64,000 bases of DNA from positions 142,655 through 206,654 of the forward strand of contig NZ_WEHU01000008.1 of the NCBI RefSeq assembly GCF_009183415.1. Reading direction: 5' to 3'. A program made the translations under genes and the position numbers. The notes beneath the pieces were generated by a model that was not told the origin of the DNA, searched no databases, and was given only the letters and a program-made list of their open reading frames with translations. The stretch is from Bacillus sp. B1-b2. Lineage in GTDB: Bacteria; Bacillota; Bacilli; Bacillales; Cytobacillaceae. Positions 43,934 through 52,372 of this stretch are shown here, piece after piece. Within the stretch, counting starts at the first letter, position 1, and each line of letters starts with the position of its first letter.

Positions 43934-43963
43934 TAGCATTTCCTCTAACACTAAAAAAATTCA
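43934..43963 (-). promoter_or_regulatory. possible sigma-G promoter of gpr
   Basis: TGAATT (43963-43958), a 17-bp spacer, then AATGCTA (43940-43934), six of seven bases of the sigma-G -10 consensus. gpr is a known sigma-G gene in B. subtilis. Confidence 0.55.
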
Positions 43964-44102
43964 TATTTCTCAAATTGAATGGATAGTATTGCATTATTAG
44001 CTGTCGTTTGATAAAATATCTCTTGTTCTTTAAGTTTTTTAGGAATGTATATATCGAGTTTAAATAATTAACTTGATGCTTCTTTTTAGGAGGTGAAAGT
44101 AA

Positions 44103-44369
44103 ATGCCAAATATTAAATCTGCTATCAAACGTGTAAAAACTAGTGAAGCTCGTAACGCTCAAAACACTACAGTTAAATCAACAATGCGTACTGCTGTTAA
44201 AAAGACTGAGGCTGCTATCGCTACTAACGATGCAACTGCTGCAAACGCAAGCTTTGTAGAAGCTGCTAGTAAATTAGACAAAGCTGCTGCAAAAGGTCTT
44301 ATTCATAAAAATGCTGCTGCTCGTAAAAAATCTCGTTTAGCTAAAAGAAAAAATGCTCTTAACGCTTAA
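44103..44369 (+). CDS. rpsT: 30S ribosomal protein S20
   Basis: An 88-residue highly basic, all-helical protein beginning [15 protein letters not shown], the S20 signature. It has an optimal AGGAGGTG site. It is divergent from gpr, as in other bacilli, and ends in a strong terminator. Confidence 0.98.
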   Translation: MPNIKSAIKRVKTSEARNAQNTTVKSTMRTAVKKTEAAIATNDATAANASFVEAASKLDKAAAKGLIHKNAAARKKSRLAKRKNALNA

Positions 44370-44376
44370 TGAGTAG

Positions 44377-44408
44377 AAAAAAGGCTATCTTAGAAGATAG
44401 CCTTTTTT
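44377..44408 (+). terminator. terminator of rpsT
   Basis: A 14-bp perfect stem AAAAAAGGCTATCT/AGATAGCCTTTTTT with a four-base loop and T run. Confidence 0.93.
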
Positions 44409-44444
44409 TATTGCATAAATTTACTTTGGGCAACAACTATATAT

Positions 44445-44597
44445 TTATTTAGGTCTAGTAGGTCTTATTTTTGGTGTTTCTCCCAACTCTCTTGCAAATT
44501 CCTCATCTACCTTATTTGGAGCGATTTTCAGCTCCTTTGGAGTTTGAGGCAAAGAATGTTTATTTTTTGATGGACTTTGACTATTTGCTCTTCCCAT
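44445..44597 (-). CDS. small hydrophilic protein, YfhD-like
   Basis: A 50-residue protein MGRANSQSPSKNKHSLPQTP then ELKI, ending in a charged EEFARELGE stretch and basic tail. It has an excellent site (AAGGAGAGG, five bases). The MGR start and LPQTP segment resemble the Bacillus YfhD family; I am not certain of the assignment. The function is unknown. Confidence 0.6.
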   Translation of the reverse strand: MGRANSQSPSKNKHSLPQTPKELKIAPNKVDEEFARELGETPKIRPTRPK

Positions 44598-44781
44598 TAG
44601 ATCCTCTCCTTACATTTAAAATCCTTTATAGTATGACGCTATTTCTAAAAAGATTTCTGAACAATATTTTCCTGTGCGGAAGCAAAAGAAGGACTAATAC
44701 ACAGTTTGTTTGGTTCATATGTAAGATCATTGATGATGGCCGATATTACTAGTAGGTTACAACATAAAGTGAGGTTTTATA

Positions 44782-45031
44782 ATGAAAATTAGAACACAAT
44801 TAATTATTATCTTTATTCTTTTCCTATCAGCTATGATTGGTATAGGTATTTATAGTAACTATAGCCTTCATGTAACTGAAGATTATAATCAAAAATTAAA
44901 AGATGAAAAAGAAATGCAAAGACTTGTAACACATTTACAATATAGGTTAGCTGGGATCTCAAATGATGAAAGAGGCTATTTATTAACTGGTGATAACTCC
45001 TATACAGAGGGAATGAAAGAAAAAGACAAAT
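44782..45031 (+). pseudogene. truncated methyl-accepting chemotaxis protein, N-terminal fragment
   Basis: The ATG at 44782 (after GTGAGG) opens a frame with a membrane anchor (about 4-22) followed by an extracytoplasmic four-helix sensor start (LQYRLAGISNDERGYLLTGDNSY), typical of MCP or sensor-kinase N-termini. After about 84 codons the sequence joins unrelated DNA and the frame ends in junk at 45117. The HAMP and signalling domains are absent. Confidence 0.7.
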
Positions 45032-45225
45032 ATGACCAGCAGCAAGCACTCGAGGACCTTCCGTGCCTAGTGTTGCCATCAAAGACCCCATACTTCAACT
45101 TTGTCTGCAACCTGTAAAAATTTTTCTTTGAGATAGGTTCTTACGGCATCCTCGTTCCCGGAAGTTCTCTGACTATCTGTTATTTCTTTTAAAAATTCTA
45201 ATTCTTTCTCTTCCACTATGTTCAC
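45032..45225 (-). pseudogene. M42 aminopeptidase (YsdC-like) N-terminal fragment, frameshifted
   Basis: On the minus strand a GTG (45225 or 45216, with GGGAG upstream) opens LEFLKEITDSQRTSGNEDAV, the N-terminus of an M42 glutamyl aminopeptidase. It then hits a stop. The family sequence resumes in another frame as MGSLMATLGTEGPRVLAAGH and is cut before the metal-ligand HMDE motif, where the MCP fragment begins. So it is broken by both a frameshift (about 45090) and a truncation. Confidence 0.75.
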
Positions 45226-45510
45226 TCTCCCTTTTTATAAAGCTCTATTTAAATATAGCAAAAGAGGATAGTTTATTGATAGTAACTACCCTCTAACTAT
45301 TCTATTTTGTTTAATTATTCTAACAAGACAGACATATGGTGATTCTTAAAAATCTATCTATTTATTAATATTTTCTATCTCAAATTTTTGTTCAAAACAA
45401 AATAGTTTAAACAACAAAACTAGTAGTTTGTTCAGACCGGTAGACAAACTATATAAAGATGGACAGAATGTTCCTAGTAGTATATTTAGTCACTTCTCCG
45501 AAAAGATTGT

Positions 45511-45860
45511 TTTCCTTTACAGGAGTTCGATTTGCGTGGAGGTCTCGCTGGTGAAGCCACCGAAAAGTAATACTATCTTTATCCAAGTATAGTAAACAAC
45601 TGAATAAAGTTTAGTTTTTGTTTTCCGAGGTTTACCAGTCGCTATCCACGGGGCTCACTTACGAGCTGCTTCGGCTCTAGGCTGGCGAAACACTCGGACT
45701 GTCTCGCTAATCCCGTAGGAGTCAACTGGACGCCTCTCCAAACGATAAAGAATTGGTTACTAAAGATTTTCTTAACTCATATGTATCTATACATATCAAC
45801 ACTTTCTCAGTACACTTTCCGCAGTTCCCACGGAGTCTCACTCTTGGAAAGTAGAACAAC
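45511..45860. repeat. degenerate intergenic repeat, copy 1
   Basis: It contains TTTCCTTTACAGGAGTTCG at 45511-45529 and, near 45693-45723, a motif CTCGGACTGTCTCGC then ATCCCGTAGGAGTC. Both motifs recur in the same order at 52.2 kb. It resembles the dispersed intergenic repeats of Bacillaceae with GACTCCT(A/G)CGGGA cores. No gene is seen between 45226 and 45920. Confidence 0.6.
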
Positions 45861-45920
45861 TGTTTAAAAATACCATAATTTTTTTCTAAATCACTCTTAT
45901 CAACATGCTAAACAAACTTT

Positions 45921-46946
45921 TTAGTGTGTTTTCTCTCCTAATCGAAACAAAATCATTTCAATTACCATATTCTTAGGCATTGCACCAGTCTTCAGTTGAT
46001 AATCAGCATCTGCAAATAATTTAATACATCTTGTTAATTCTACTTCTGTAAAGCGCTGAGCCTGTCCTGCTGCTAGTTTTACGCGAAACGGATGCACTTT
46101 TAGCACTGTAGCAATTTGCTGCTGTCCGTACCCCTTTTGTGCCAGTCCCTTCACTTGATAAATTAATCGAAATTGATTTGTAATGATAGATAATATCTTT
46201 AATGGCTCTTCATTTTGTTTGAGCAAATCATAATAAATTCTTAAAGCCTCATCGATTTTTTTGGATATCACCTTATCTACTAATGTAAATATATTTTGTT
46301 CTAAAGATTTAGCAACTAATGATTCTACAATATCCGATGTAATTAATTTGGAATCTTCTACATATAGAGCCATCTTATCGATTTCTGTTGTCAATAAAGA
46401 CAGATTTGTACCTGCAAGGCTTAGTAAGGTATCTAAAGCTTTTTCATCTATTTCCACATAATTATAAGCAGCTCTTTGTTTAACCCATTTTTTCAACTCT
46501 TGTTCATTTAATTTTTTTGCTTCTAGAACAGTAGCAACATTTTTTAATTGCTTCGTTATTTTTTTTCTTTCATCCAATTTCTCGTAATCGCCAATGATGA
46601 GGATTGTAGTATATGGAGACGGTGCATTTAGATATTCTTCTAGTTTTTTTATATTATGTTCTACTTTTGATTTGGTTTTTTCTGCAGTTAAGAAAAACGG
46701 ATTATGTAAAACAATTACTTTTCTTTCACCGAAAAAGGGAATGGTTTCTGCATCTTCTAAAGCAACCTCAATCGGTGTTTCCTCTAAATCATATGTTGTT
46801 AAATTAAAATCTTCATCGTCCTCTGTAAGAAGAGTTTGTAATAATAAGTGTTTTGTCTCATTTATTAAAAAGGATTCTAACCCATACATTAAGTACACGA
46901 TATCAAATTCCTTTTTCTTTATTTTTTTCCATATTTCTTCTATCAT
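45921..46946 (-). CDS. holA: DNA polymerase III delta subunit
   Basis: A 341-residue clamp-loader subunit (YqeN), which opens the sliding clamp. Its N-terminal AAA+-like domain lacks Walker motifs, as expected for delta, and its C-terminal helical collar fits the family. The ATG at 46946 is placed by GGAG six bases upstream; the longer frame from 46964 is unsupported. It is divergent in orientation to rpsT and follows comEC. Confidence 0.93.
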   Translation of the reverse strand: MIEEIWKKIKKKEFDIVYLMYGLESFLINETKHLLLQTLLTEDDEDFNLTTYDLEETPIEVALEDAETIPFFGERKVIVLHNPFFLTAEKTKSKVEHNIKKLEEYLNAPSPYTTILIIGDYEKLDERKKITKQLKNVATVLEAKKLNEQELKKWVKQRAAYNYVEIDEKALDTLLSLAGTNLSLLTTEIDKMALYVEDSKLITSDIVESLVAKSLEQNIFTLVDKVISKKIDEALRIYYDLLKQNEEPLKILSIITNQFRLIYQVKGLAQKGYGQQQIATVLKVHPFRVKLAAGQAQRFTEVELTRCIKLFADADYQLKTGAMPKNMVIEMILFRLGEKTH

Positions 46947-47238
46947 TTTTACTCCATTCCTCACAACTTGCTTATTTCAATCCAAATAGATGTGATTCTT
47001 AAATTTCTTGTATTTATAGCATAACAGAAAGAGAGTTCTCCATAAAACCTTTCCTATTCCTATATAAGACTTAATAAAAGTTTTTTCTCTAACTTCTACT
47101 GCCTTTATACAGGATAGAAAGTGTAATAATTGGAACCCTCTTTCTAATCTATAATGAACGTAACACCTTAAGGCCTAGGAATCTTAAAGTGTTACGGTGC
47201 ACTAATATAGATCGTGGCATTTAATAAGTAGAATGCCT

Positions 47239-47372
47239 AAAAAAAGCTAGTGACATGCCTTACTCTAATAAATAGAAGATGACATGCAAAATTTCATGCA
47301 ATTAGATTAAGTATTTTTTAGGTAATATGTTAGTGATTTTTCCTTTAGGGAAAGATAACAACACTAGCTTTT
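47239..47372 (-). terminator. long-loop inverted repeat after comEC (terminator or MITE-like)
   Basis: Eleven-base arms AAAAGCTAGTG and CACTAGCTTTT, 109 bases apart, begin nine bases past the comEC stop and end in TTTTTTT on the minus strand. It may be a terminator with a large loop or a small inserted element. The further stretch to 46947 has another stem TAACACCTTAAG/CTTAAAGTGTTA (47161-47194) and no gene; yqzM, normally here, is not seen. Confidence 0.4.
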
Positions 47373-47380
47373 GCTATATT

Positions 47381-49699
47381 CTATGGAATCTGAATACGAA
47401 ATGTGCGTATTTTTTTTGAAAAAAAGAAAGAAATGCCTCCATTTTGATCTGTTCGTAATACCTTTACATTATTATCATCTAATACTTTCAATACCTCTTC
47501 ACTCGGGTGTTGATATAAGTTGTTAACTCCAACTGATATAATGGCCATTTTCGGTTTAAGCTTATCTATAAATTCAGCAGAAGTAGAAGTTTTACTTCCA
47601 TGATGACCTACTTTCAAAATATCAATCCCCTCCAAGGAAGGATACTCATTCACCAAATCCAGCTCCCCGCCTTGTTCCAAGTCACCAGTAAATAGCCAGG
47701 ATAATCCAGCAATTTTTGCCAACAACACTATGGAACCATTGTTTTCACTCTCATATTCTTCGTGTATTGGCGACAAAATAGTAAAATCAGCATTCTCTTT
47801 CTTCCAATAGTCTCCTCCTCCCACAAATTGAATAGGTATTCTTTTCTTTTGAGCAATTAGGAAGATTTCTTTTTCTTCCGAAGTGTATTCTTTATTTACT
47901 TTAGGCATTAAGATTTCTTTTACTTTTAATTCCTTTAATACTGCTACGCTACCTCCAATATGATCTATATCACCATGAGTGAGAATCAATTTATCAATCT
48001 CAGAAATTCCTTTACTCTTTAAAAAAGGTACCAATACCTTACGTCCTACTTCATAAGGATCTCTTCTCACTTGCCATTTTTCTTTCTCGAATTCAAGTGT
48101 TCCCCCAGTGTCAATCAAGTATGTTCCTTTATTAAATGGTAGTCTTACTAATGCACTGTCACCTTGTCCTACATCGATGAATGTGATTTCCCCTTCAGAG
48201 GAATAATTGCTACATACAAAATGAAATAGCATGCAGCCAATTGGTATACTATATAACCACCTTTTTTTCTTCTTCCCTACCGTTTCATAGCAGTAAAAGA
48301 AAATGGGAAGGCTTGTTATATATAGTAATAACGACAATATAGTGGGCTTTCCTAGAATAACAACACTGAAAGGAAAACTTGAGATTTTATGAACAAGAAA
48401 ATCAGATACTGTCAGTAAGTAACTTAAAGGATACGCAATCCAAATTACATGCTCTAAAAGAAGGTAAGATAGAAAGTACAATACTATTACATATGGTAAA
48501 ACCAAAACACTGAAAAAAGGAATATATACTAGATTTGCTAATAATGAAAGAGTAGGGATTTCATAAAAATAGGTTAATAGTATAGGTAGAACAGAATATT
48601 CAGATATGAAGGTGGTGAAAAGATAGGTTTTGAGAGGATGGTCTTGTGAGTCTCTTAAAATATTGGAGGAGATTATGAGAAAGTAACTTACAGTAAAAGA
48701 TAGTAAAAATCCAATATCAAAGATAATACTTGGCTTAACTAGTAAATACAAAATGAAAACAATACTTAATATGTCGATTGTTGGTAGCCTTGCAAGTTGA
48801 GGAGAGCTTACTTTCATAAGAAGTAACATGGAGGTAAGGACAGCTCTAATAACAGACGGTCCCAAACCAGTAAGGATAGCATAACAAGGAAGGATGATCA
48901 TTAGTATGAAGCTACTTTTCTCTCTTGTAACTCCTATTCGAATAAGAAGATAATAAATTATTCCAACAAGTACTACTATATGAGATCCTGATATAGCAAG
49001 TAAATGTACAATCCCTAATCTTTGGTATGCAAGCTGCAAATCTTCTTCCATCCATTCTCGATCTCCAAAAATTAGTGCTGAAGCTATAGGAACGATTTCT
49101 GTAGGGAAATAGGTCTCTATTCTTTGTATGCCCTTTTCTCGCCATACTTTTAACATGTTAACCATATTAAAACCTGACATTTTACAGGTTGCATTCGGAA
49201 TATTCTCTAAGGTTAAAATCCAATGTATTCCATCATTAGATAAGTACTTCTTATAATCAAAAGCATTCTCATTTCTAGCTATATTTGGTTCCTTTAGTAC
49301 GCCTTCTACTTTACAAGTTTCCCCAATAAAACTTTTATTCTCTAGCCAATGTTTTTCTTCTTCTGTTTTTATTTTGTAGGTGATGACTAACTCTTCTTTT
49401 ACTCTGAGCTCTTTCCCTCTGCTATTCCACCTGTCACCATCCACTTTAGAGGCATCTGTAAAGGTAATAGAAAAGGTCGTAGTTCCCTCCTCTAACTCAG
49501 AATGATTACTATGTTGAAATTGCCAACCTCTTCCTAACAAAAGAAGAAATATAGCAAGCAAGACCAAAGACTTTATAGCCGTTACTTTTCTCCATAAGAT
49601 TAGCCATAAAAAGAAAAAGGAGAAGAAAATAATACTTACATAAAAAGAAACAAATATAGCTAGTAAGCCTAGTAACGCAGAAATAGCTAAAAAAACCAA
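47381..49699 (-). CDS. comEC: DNA-uptake channel protein ComEC
   Basis: A 772-codon frame. N-terminal membrane helices and an OB-like domain are followed by a competence-domain helix bundle (about 200-480) and a C-terminal metallo-beta-lactamase domain (LTHGDIDHIGG near residue 565, VGHHGSKTS near 700). It passes single-stranded DNA across the membrane. The start is doubtful: TTG at 49699 lacks a ribosome site, while ATG at 49718 after GGAGAG is out of frame by one T in a T7 tract. One T fewer would give M-QNKWKVGFLAISALLG. This may be a frameshift or a base error. Confidence 0.85.
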   Translation of the reverse strand: MVFLAISALLGLLAIFVSFYVSIIFFSFFFLWLILWRKVTAIKSLVLLAIFLLLLGRGWQFQHSNHSELEEGTTTFSITFTDASKVDGDRWNSRGKELRVKEELVITYKIKTEEEKHWLENKSFIGETCKVEGVLKEPNIARNENAFDYKKYLSNDGIHWILTLENIPNATCKMSGFNMVNMLKVWREKGIQRIETYFPTEIVPIASALIFGDREWMEEDLQLAYQRLGIVHLLAISGSHIVVLVGIIYYLLIRIGVTREKSSFILMIILPCYAILTGLGPSVIRAVLTSMLLLMKVSSPQLARLPTIDILSIVFILYLLVKPSIIFDIGFLLSFTVSYFLIISSNILRDSQDHPLKTYLFTTFISEYSVLPILLTYFYEIPTLSLLANLVYIPFFSVLVLPYVIVLYFLSYLLLEHVIWIAYPLSYLLTVSDFLVHKISSFPFSVVILGKPTILSLLLYITSLPIFFYCYETVGKKKKRWLYSIPIGCMLFHFVCSNYSSEGEITFIDVGQGDSALVRLPFNKGTYLIDTGGTLEFEKEKWQVRRDPYEVGRKVLVPFLKSKGISEIDKLILTHGDIDHIGGSVAVLKELKVKEILMPKVNKEYTSEEKEIFLIAQKKRIPIQFVGGGDYWKKENADFTILSPIHEEYESENNGSIVLLAKIAGLSWLFTGDLEQGGELDLVNEYPSLEGIDILKVGHHGSKTSTSAEFIDKLKPKMAIISVGVNNLYQHPSEEVLKVLDDNNVKVLRTDQNGGISFFFSKKIRTFRIQIP

Positions 49700-49756
49700 C
49701 TTTCCATTTATTTTGCATCTCTCCTTTTCTTACAAGATAGTAAGCCACTTATTACA

Positions 49757-50341
49757 TTAATTCTTTCTTTTTTCTGTTGGAATAGAGGTAAATAATTGAG
49801 TGACTTCTTGTTCTAATTCTTTCATAAACGCTATGTCTTTATGTTCCTTTAAGTGCATCATCATCCGTTCTACGAATTCCTTTTTTTCATTTGCTTTATC
49901 CACTAGTTCAATGTCTTTTTTTTCTACTTGTACAACAGATATATTTGCTTGTGCAAATAATTCCATAGCATAAGGATGATTCTTATATTCAGTTGCATAA
50001 TATACAGTTTTAATACCAGCTTGTACAATTGCCTTACAACATTGTAGACAAGGAAAATGAGTTACATAAATGTCAGCATTTGCAGTTGGAACACCAAATT
50101 TAGCACATTGTAATAATGCGTTCATTTCTGCATGAATGGTGCGAACACAATGATTGTCTATCACGTAACAACCTTCATCTATACAATGCACACCTCCAGC
50201 AATACTTCCGTTGTATCCTCCTGCTATAATACGTTTATCACGGACAATCGTGGCTCCAACAGCTAACCTTGTACATGTACTTCTTAATGCTAATAGTTCA
50301 CTTTGAGCCATAAAATACTCATTCCATGAGATCCTATCCAC
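49757..50341 (-). CDS. comEB: dCMP deaminase ComEB
   Basis: A 194-residue deaminase with HAEMNAL (zinc His and catalytic Glu) near residue 70 and PCLQCC near 98 completing the zinc site. dCMP deaminase supplies dUMP. In competent cells it is also needed to localise ComGA-type proteins in B. subtilis. GTG at 50341 follows AGGAGTG. It lies between comEA and comEC. Confidence 0.93.
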   Translation of the reverse strand: MDRISWNEYFMAQSELLALRSTCTRLAVGATIVRDKRIIAGGYNGSIAGGVHCIDEGCYVIDNHCVRTIHAEMNALLQCAKFGVPTANADIYVTHFPCLQCCKAIVQAGIKTVYYATEYKNHPYAMELFAQANISVVQVEKKDIELVDKANEKKEFVERMMMHLKEHKDIAFMKELEQEVTQLFTSIPTEKRKN

Positions 50342-50457
50342 TGTACTTCACTCCTAATATGACAATTCACTTTTTTATTTCCTCATTTAGTTTATAAGTA
50401 ACACCACTCTCCGTCAATATACGTCACATTCTCGTCAATATATGGTGTATGTAGAAC

Positions 50458-51090
50458 TCATATAGTGATAGAATTTTCTAGCTTTTCATATGTTTTATCT
50501 CCTATTCCACTAACCTTCTTTAAATCTTCTTTTTCTGAAAATACACCATTTTTTTCTCTGTAGTCGATAATTGCTCTTGCTTTTGATGGACCAATTCCAG
50601 GAATTTCTTGTAATTGGCTTTCATCTGCTGTATTGATGTTAATTACCCCCTCTTCATTCTTCTCATGGAGATTTTGTTCAGGTGTAAGCAGTGACTCTAT
50701 ACCTTCTTCTCCTTTCAGTGGGACATAGATAACCATTTCATCTGTTAATTTCATAGCAAAATTAATAACAGAATCATCTCCTTCCTCCACTATTCCACCT
50801 GCCTTCTTAATGGCATCATGAACTCGGTCACTTGTAGTCATCTCATACACTCCTGGATAGTTAACAGCTCCTTTTATATCAACGACTATTTCTGTAGATG
50901 TTTCTGTTTCCACTATTACTTCTGGCTCCTCCCCCTTTTCCTCTGCACCATATAAAGTTTCTTCGAAAGATAAGTTTTCCTCTTTCACTTTTTCTTGTTC
51001 CATATGTAAATATAGTTGGGAACAAATGAAAAGAAAGATCCCAATTCCAATAATGATAAGGATTTTTTTATGTTTCTTTAGCTGAGACAA
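50458..51090 (-). CDS. comEA: competence DNA receptor ComEA
   Basis: A 210-residue membrane protein: N-terminal helix (about 7-25), an acidic linker, a SLBB-like domain (about 60-125, VDIKGAVNYPGVYEM), and a C-terminal helix-hairpin-helix DNA-binding domain (NINTADESQLQEIPGIG). The TTG at 51090 after GGAGG is the best start. It binds incoming duplex DNA. It is divergent from comER. Confidence 0.93.
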   Translation of the reverse strand: MSQLKKHKKILIIIGIGIFLFICSQLYLHMEQEKVKEENLSFEETLYGAEEKGEEPEVIVETETSTEIVVDIKGAVNYPGVYEMTTSDRVHDAIKKAGGIVEEGDDSVINFAMKLTDEMVIYVPLKGEEGIESLLTPEQNLHEKNEEGVININTADESQLQEIPGIGPSKARAIIDYREKNGVFSEKEDLKKVSGIGDKTYEKLENSITI

Positions 51091-51178
51091 TATAAGTACT
51101 CCTCCATTCAAAGGCATATTTTGTAATACTATTTCATATCGTTATATGAGAAACCGCTCATTATAGGGGGGAAGATAC

Positions 51179-52009
51179 GTGAAAATCGGAATGATTGGAA
51201 CTGGAAATATGGGGAAAATCCTAATAGAAGCAATGTTGGAAGGAAATGCTATTTCCCCTGAGGATTTGTTTATTTATAATAGGACAGAAACAAAAGCATT
51301 AGCTATTAAAGCAGAGTACGAAAAAATTAATCTTTCTACTAGTAGTTTAGAAGTTGCAAGAAATGCGGATCTCATTTTTCTATGTGTAAAGCCTCATGAT
51401 ATATTTAGTGTTGCCAACAGTATTTCTCCTTCATTAACAGCAAATAAATGTGTTGTTTCCATTACTAGTCCCATTAACCCTGCTCAACTTGAAACAGTAT
51501 TTTCTTGCTCTGTTGCAAGAATAATACCAAGCATCACCAATAGAGCTCTAGCAGGTGTTTCTTTATTTTCATATAGTAATCAATGTACAAGTGCATGGAA
51601 GGAAAGATTATGGACATTATTTGAGAAGTTTTCCACCCCTTTAGAGATTGAGGACAATATTACAAGAGTAGCCTCGGATATTGTTAGCTGTGGTCCAGCA
51701 TTTTTCAGCTATCTTACGCAAAGATTTATTGAAGGAGCTGTGGAAGAAACAGAAATTGATTCCGTTACGGCAACAAAATTAGCAAGTGAAATGTTAATTG
51801 GCTTAGGAGAATTACTAAAGAAAGAAATTTATACCTTACCAACACTGCAGGAGAAGGTGAATGTTAAGGGAGGCATTACAGGAGAAGGGCTTCAAATTAT
51901 GGAGCAAAATCTTGGAGACATCTTTAATCAATTATTTAGAGCAACACAATTAAAGTTTGAAGATGATCTAAGTTCCTTAAATCATTTAGTCTCTGCTCCC
52001 AAACAATAA
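51179..52009 (+). CDS. comER: late competence protein ComER (pyrroline-5-carboxylate reductase family)
   Basis: A 276-residue NAD(P)-binding protein with GTGNMG near residue 8 and a ProC-like C-terminal dimer domain. It starts with GTG after AGGGGGGAAG. It is divergent to comEA, the B. subtilis layout; it is not needed for transformation there and its role, partly in sporulation and biofilm formation, is not fully known. Confidence 0.92.
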   Translation: MKIGMIGTGNMGKILIEAMLEGNAISPEDLFIYNRTETKALAIKAEYEKINLSTSSLEVARNADLIFLCVKPHDIFSVANSISPSLTANKCVVSITSPINPAQLETVFSCSVARIIPSITNRALAGVSLFSYSNQCTSAWKERLWTLFEKFSTPLEIEDNITRVASDIVSCGPAFFSYLTQRFIEGAVEETEIDSVTATKLASEMLIGLGELLKKEIYTLPTLQEKVNVKGGITGEGLQIMEQNLGDIFNQLFRATQLKFEDDLSSLNHLVSAPKQ

Positions 52010-52077
52010 GTAACTATATAATAATTCTTGTTAAAAAGGAAAATCCCTGCTTAAAATATTTTTTTTATTTCAAGAAA

Positions 52078-52106
52078 GGGAATGAATTTTAGATTGGTTC
52101 ATTCCC
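52078..52106. repeat. hairpin similar to the IS target palindrome
   Basis: GGGAATGAA and TTCATTCCC form a 9-bp stem with an 11-base loop after comER. The arms share GGGAATGA with the 31-bp palindrome at 52.3 and 53.9 kb. It may be the comER terminator or an old copy of the same target. Confidence 0.5.
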
Positions 52107-52182
52107 TCAGAATGTTGAGAACCCTCGCAATGGAAAGATGGGTATCTGGTTAATTAAAATATATGACTAAATAGAGGGATGA

Positions 52183-52292
52183 TTTCCGTTACAGGGGTTC
52201 GCGCTGAGCTGCTTCGTTGCTTTGCACCTGCTTTCTTCTCGGACTGTCTCGCCTATCCCGTAGGAGTCTCACCCCTTCTACTACAATCAGCT
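52183..52292. repeat. degenerate intergenic repeat, copy 2
   Basis: It carries TTTCCGTTACAGGGGTTCG at 52183-52201 and the CTCGGACTGTCTCGC/ATCCCGTAGGAGTC motif at about 52239-52269, matching the 45.5 kb copy in order and near-identical in sequence (28 of 30 bases in the second block) but with a shorter interior. Confidence 0.6.
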
Positions 52293-52341
52293 GTATAAAT
52301 ATTCATATTCTTCTTACTAAATCACTTTATTACAAGCTGAA

Positions 52342-52372
52342 GAGGGAATGATTCATAAAGAATCATTCCCTC
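52342..52372. repeat. left copy of the 31-bp palindromic target duplication
   Basis: GAGGGAATGATT, a seven-base loop, then AATCATTCCCTC. It is identical to 53947-53977 and sits immediately beside the IS left end. Confidence 0.85.

Noticed and set aside
43893..44162. 89-codon minus-strand frame upstream of gpr
   Set aside because: It runs through the gpr and rpsT leader region and into rpsT on the opposite strand, has no binding site, and is low complexity.
44471..44752. Plus-strand frame of 93 codons near 44.6 kb
   Set aside because: It is antisense to the YfhD-like gene and lacks a binding site.
45226..45920. Possible gene or CRISPR-like repeat in the gap before holA
   Set aside because: No frame with a start and binding site, and repeats are not regularly spaced; only the degenerate intergenic repeat is supported.
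52023..52079. T-rich stretch after comER as a comER terminator
   Set aside because: No convincing stem precedes the T run; the nearby GGGAATGAA hairpin lacks a T run on the plus strand.
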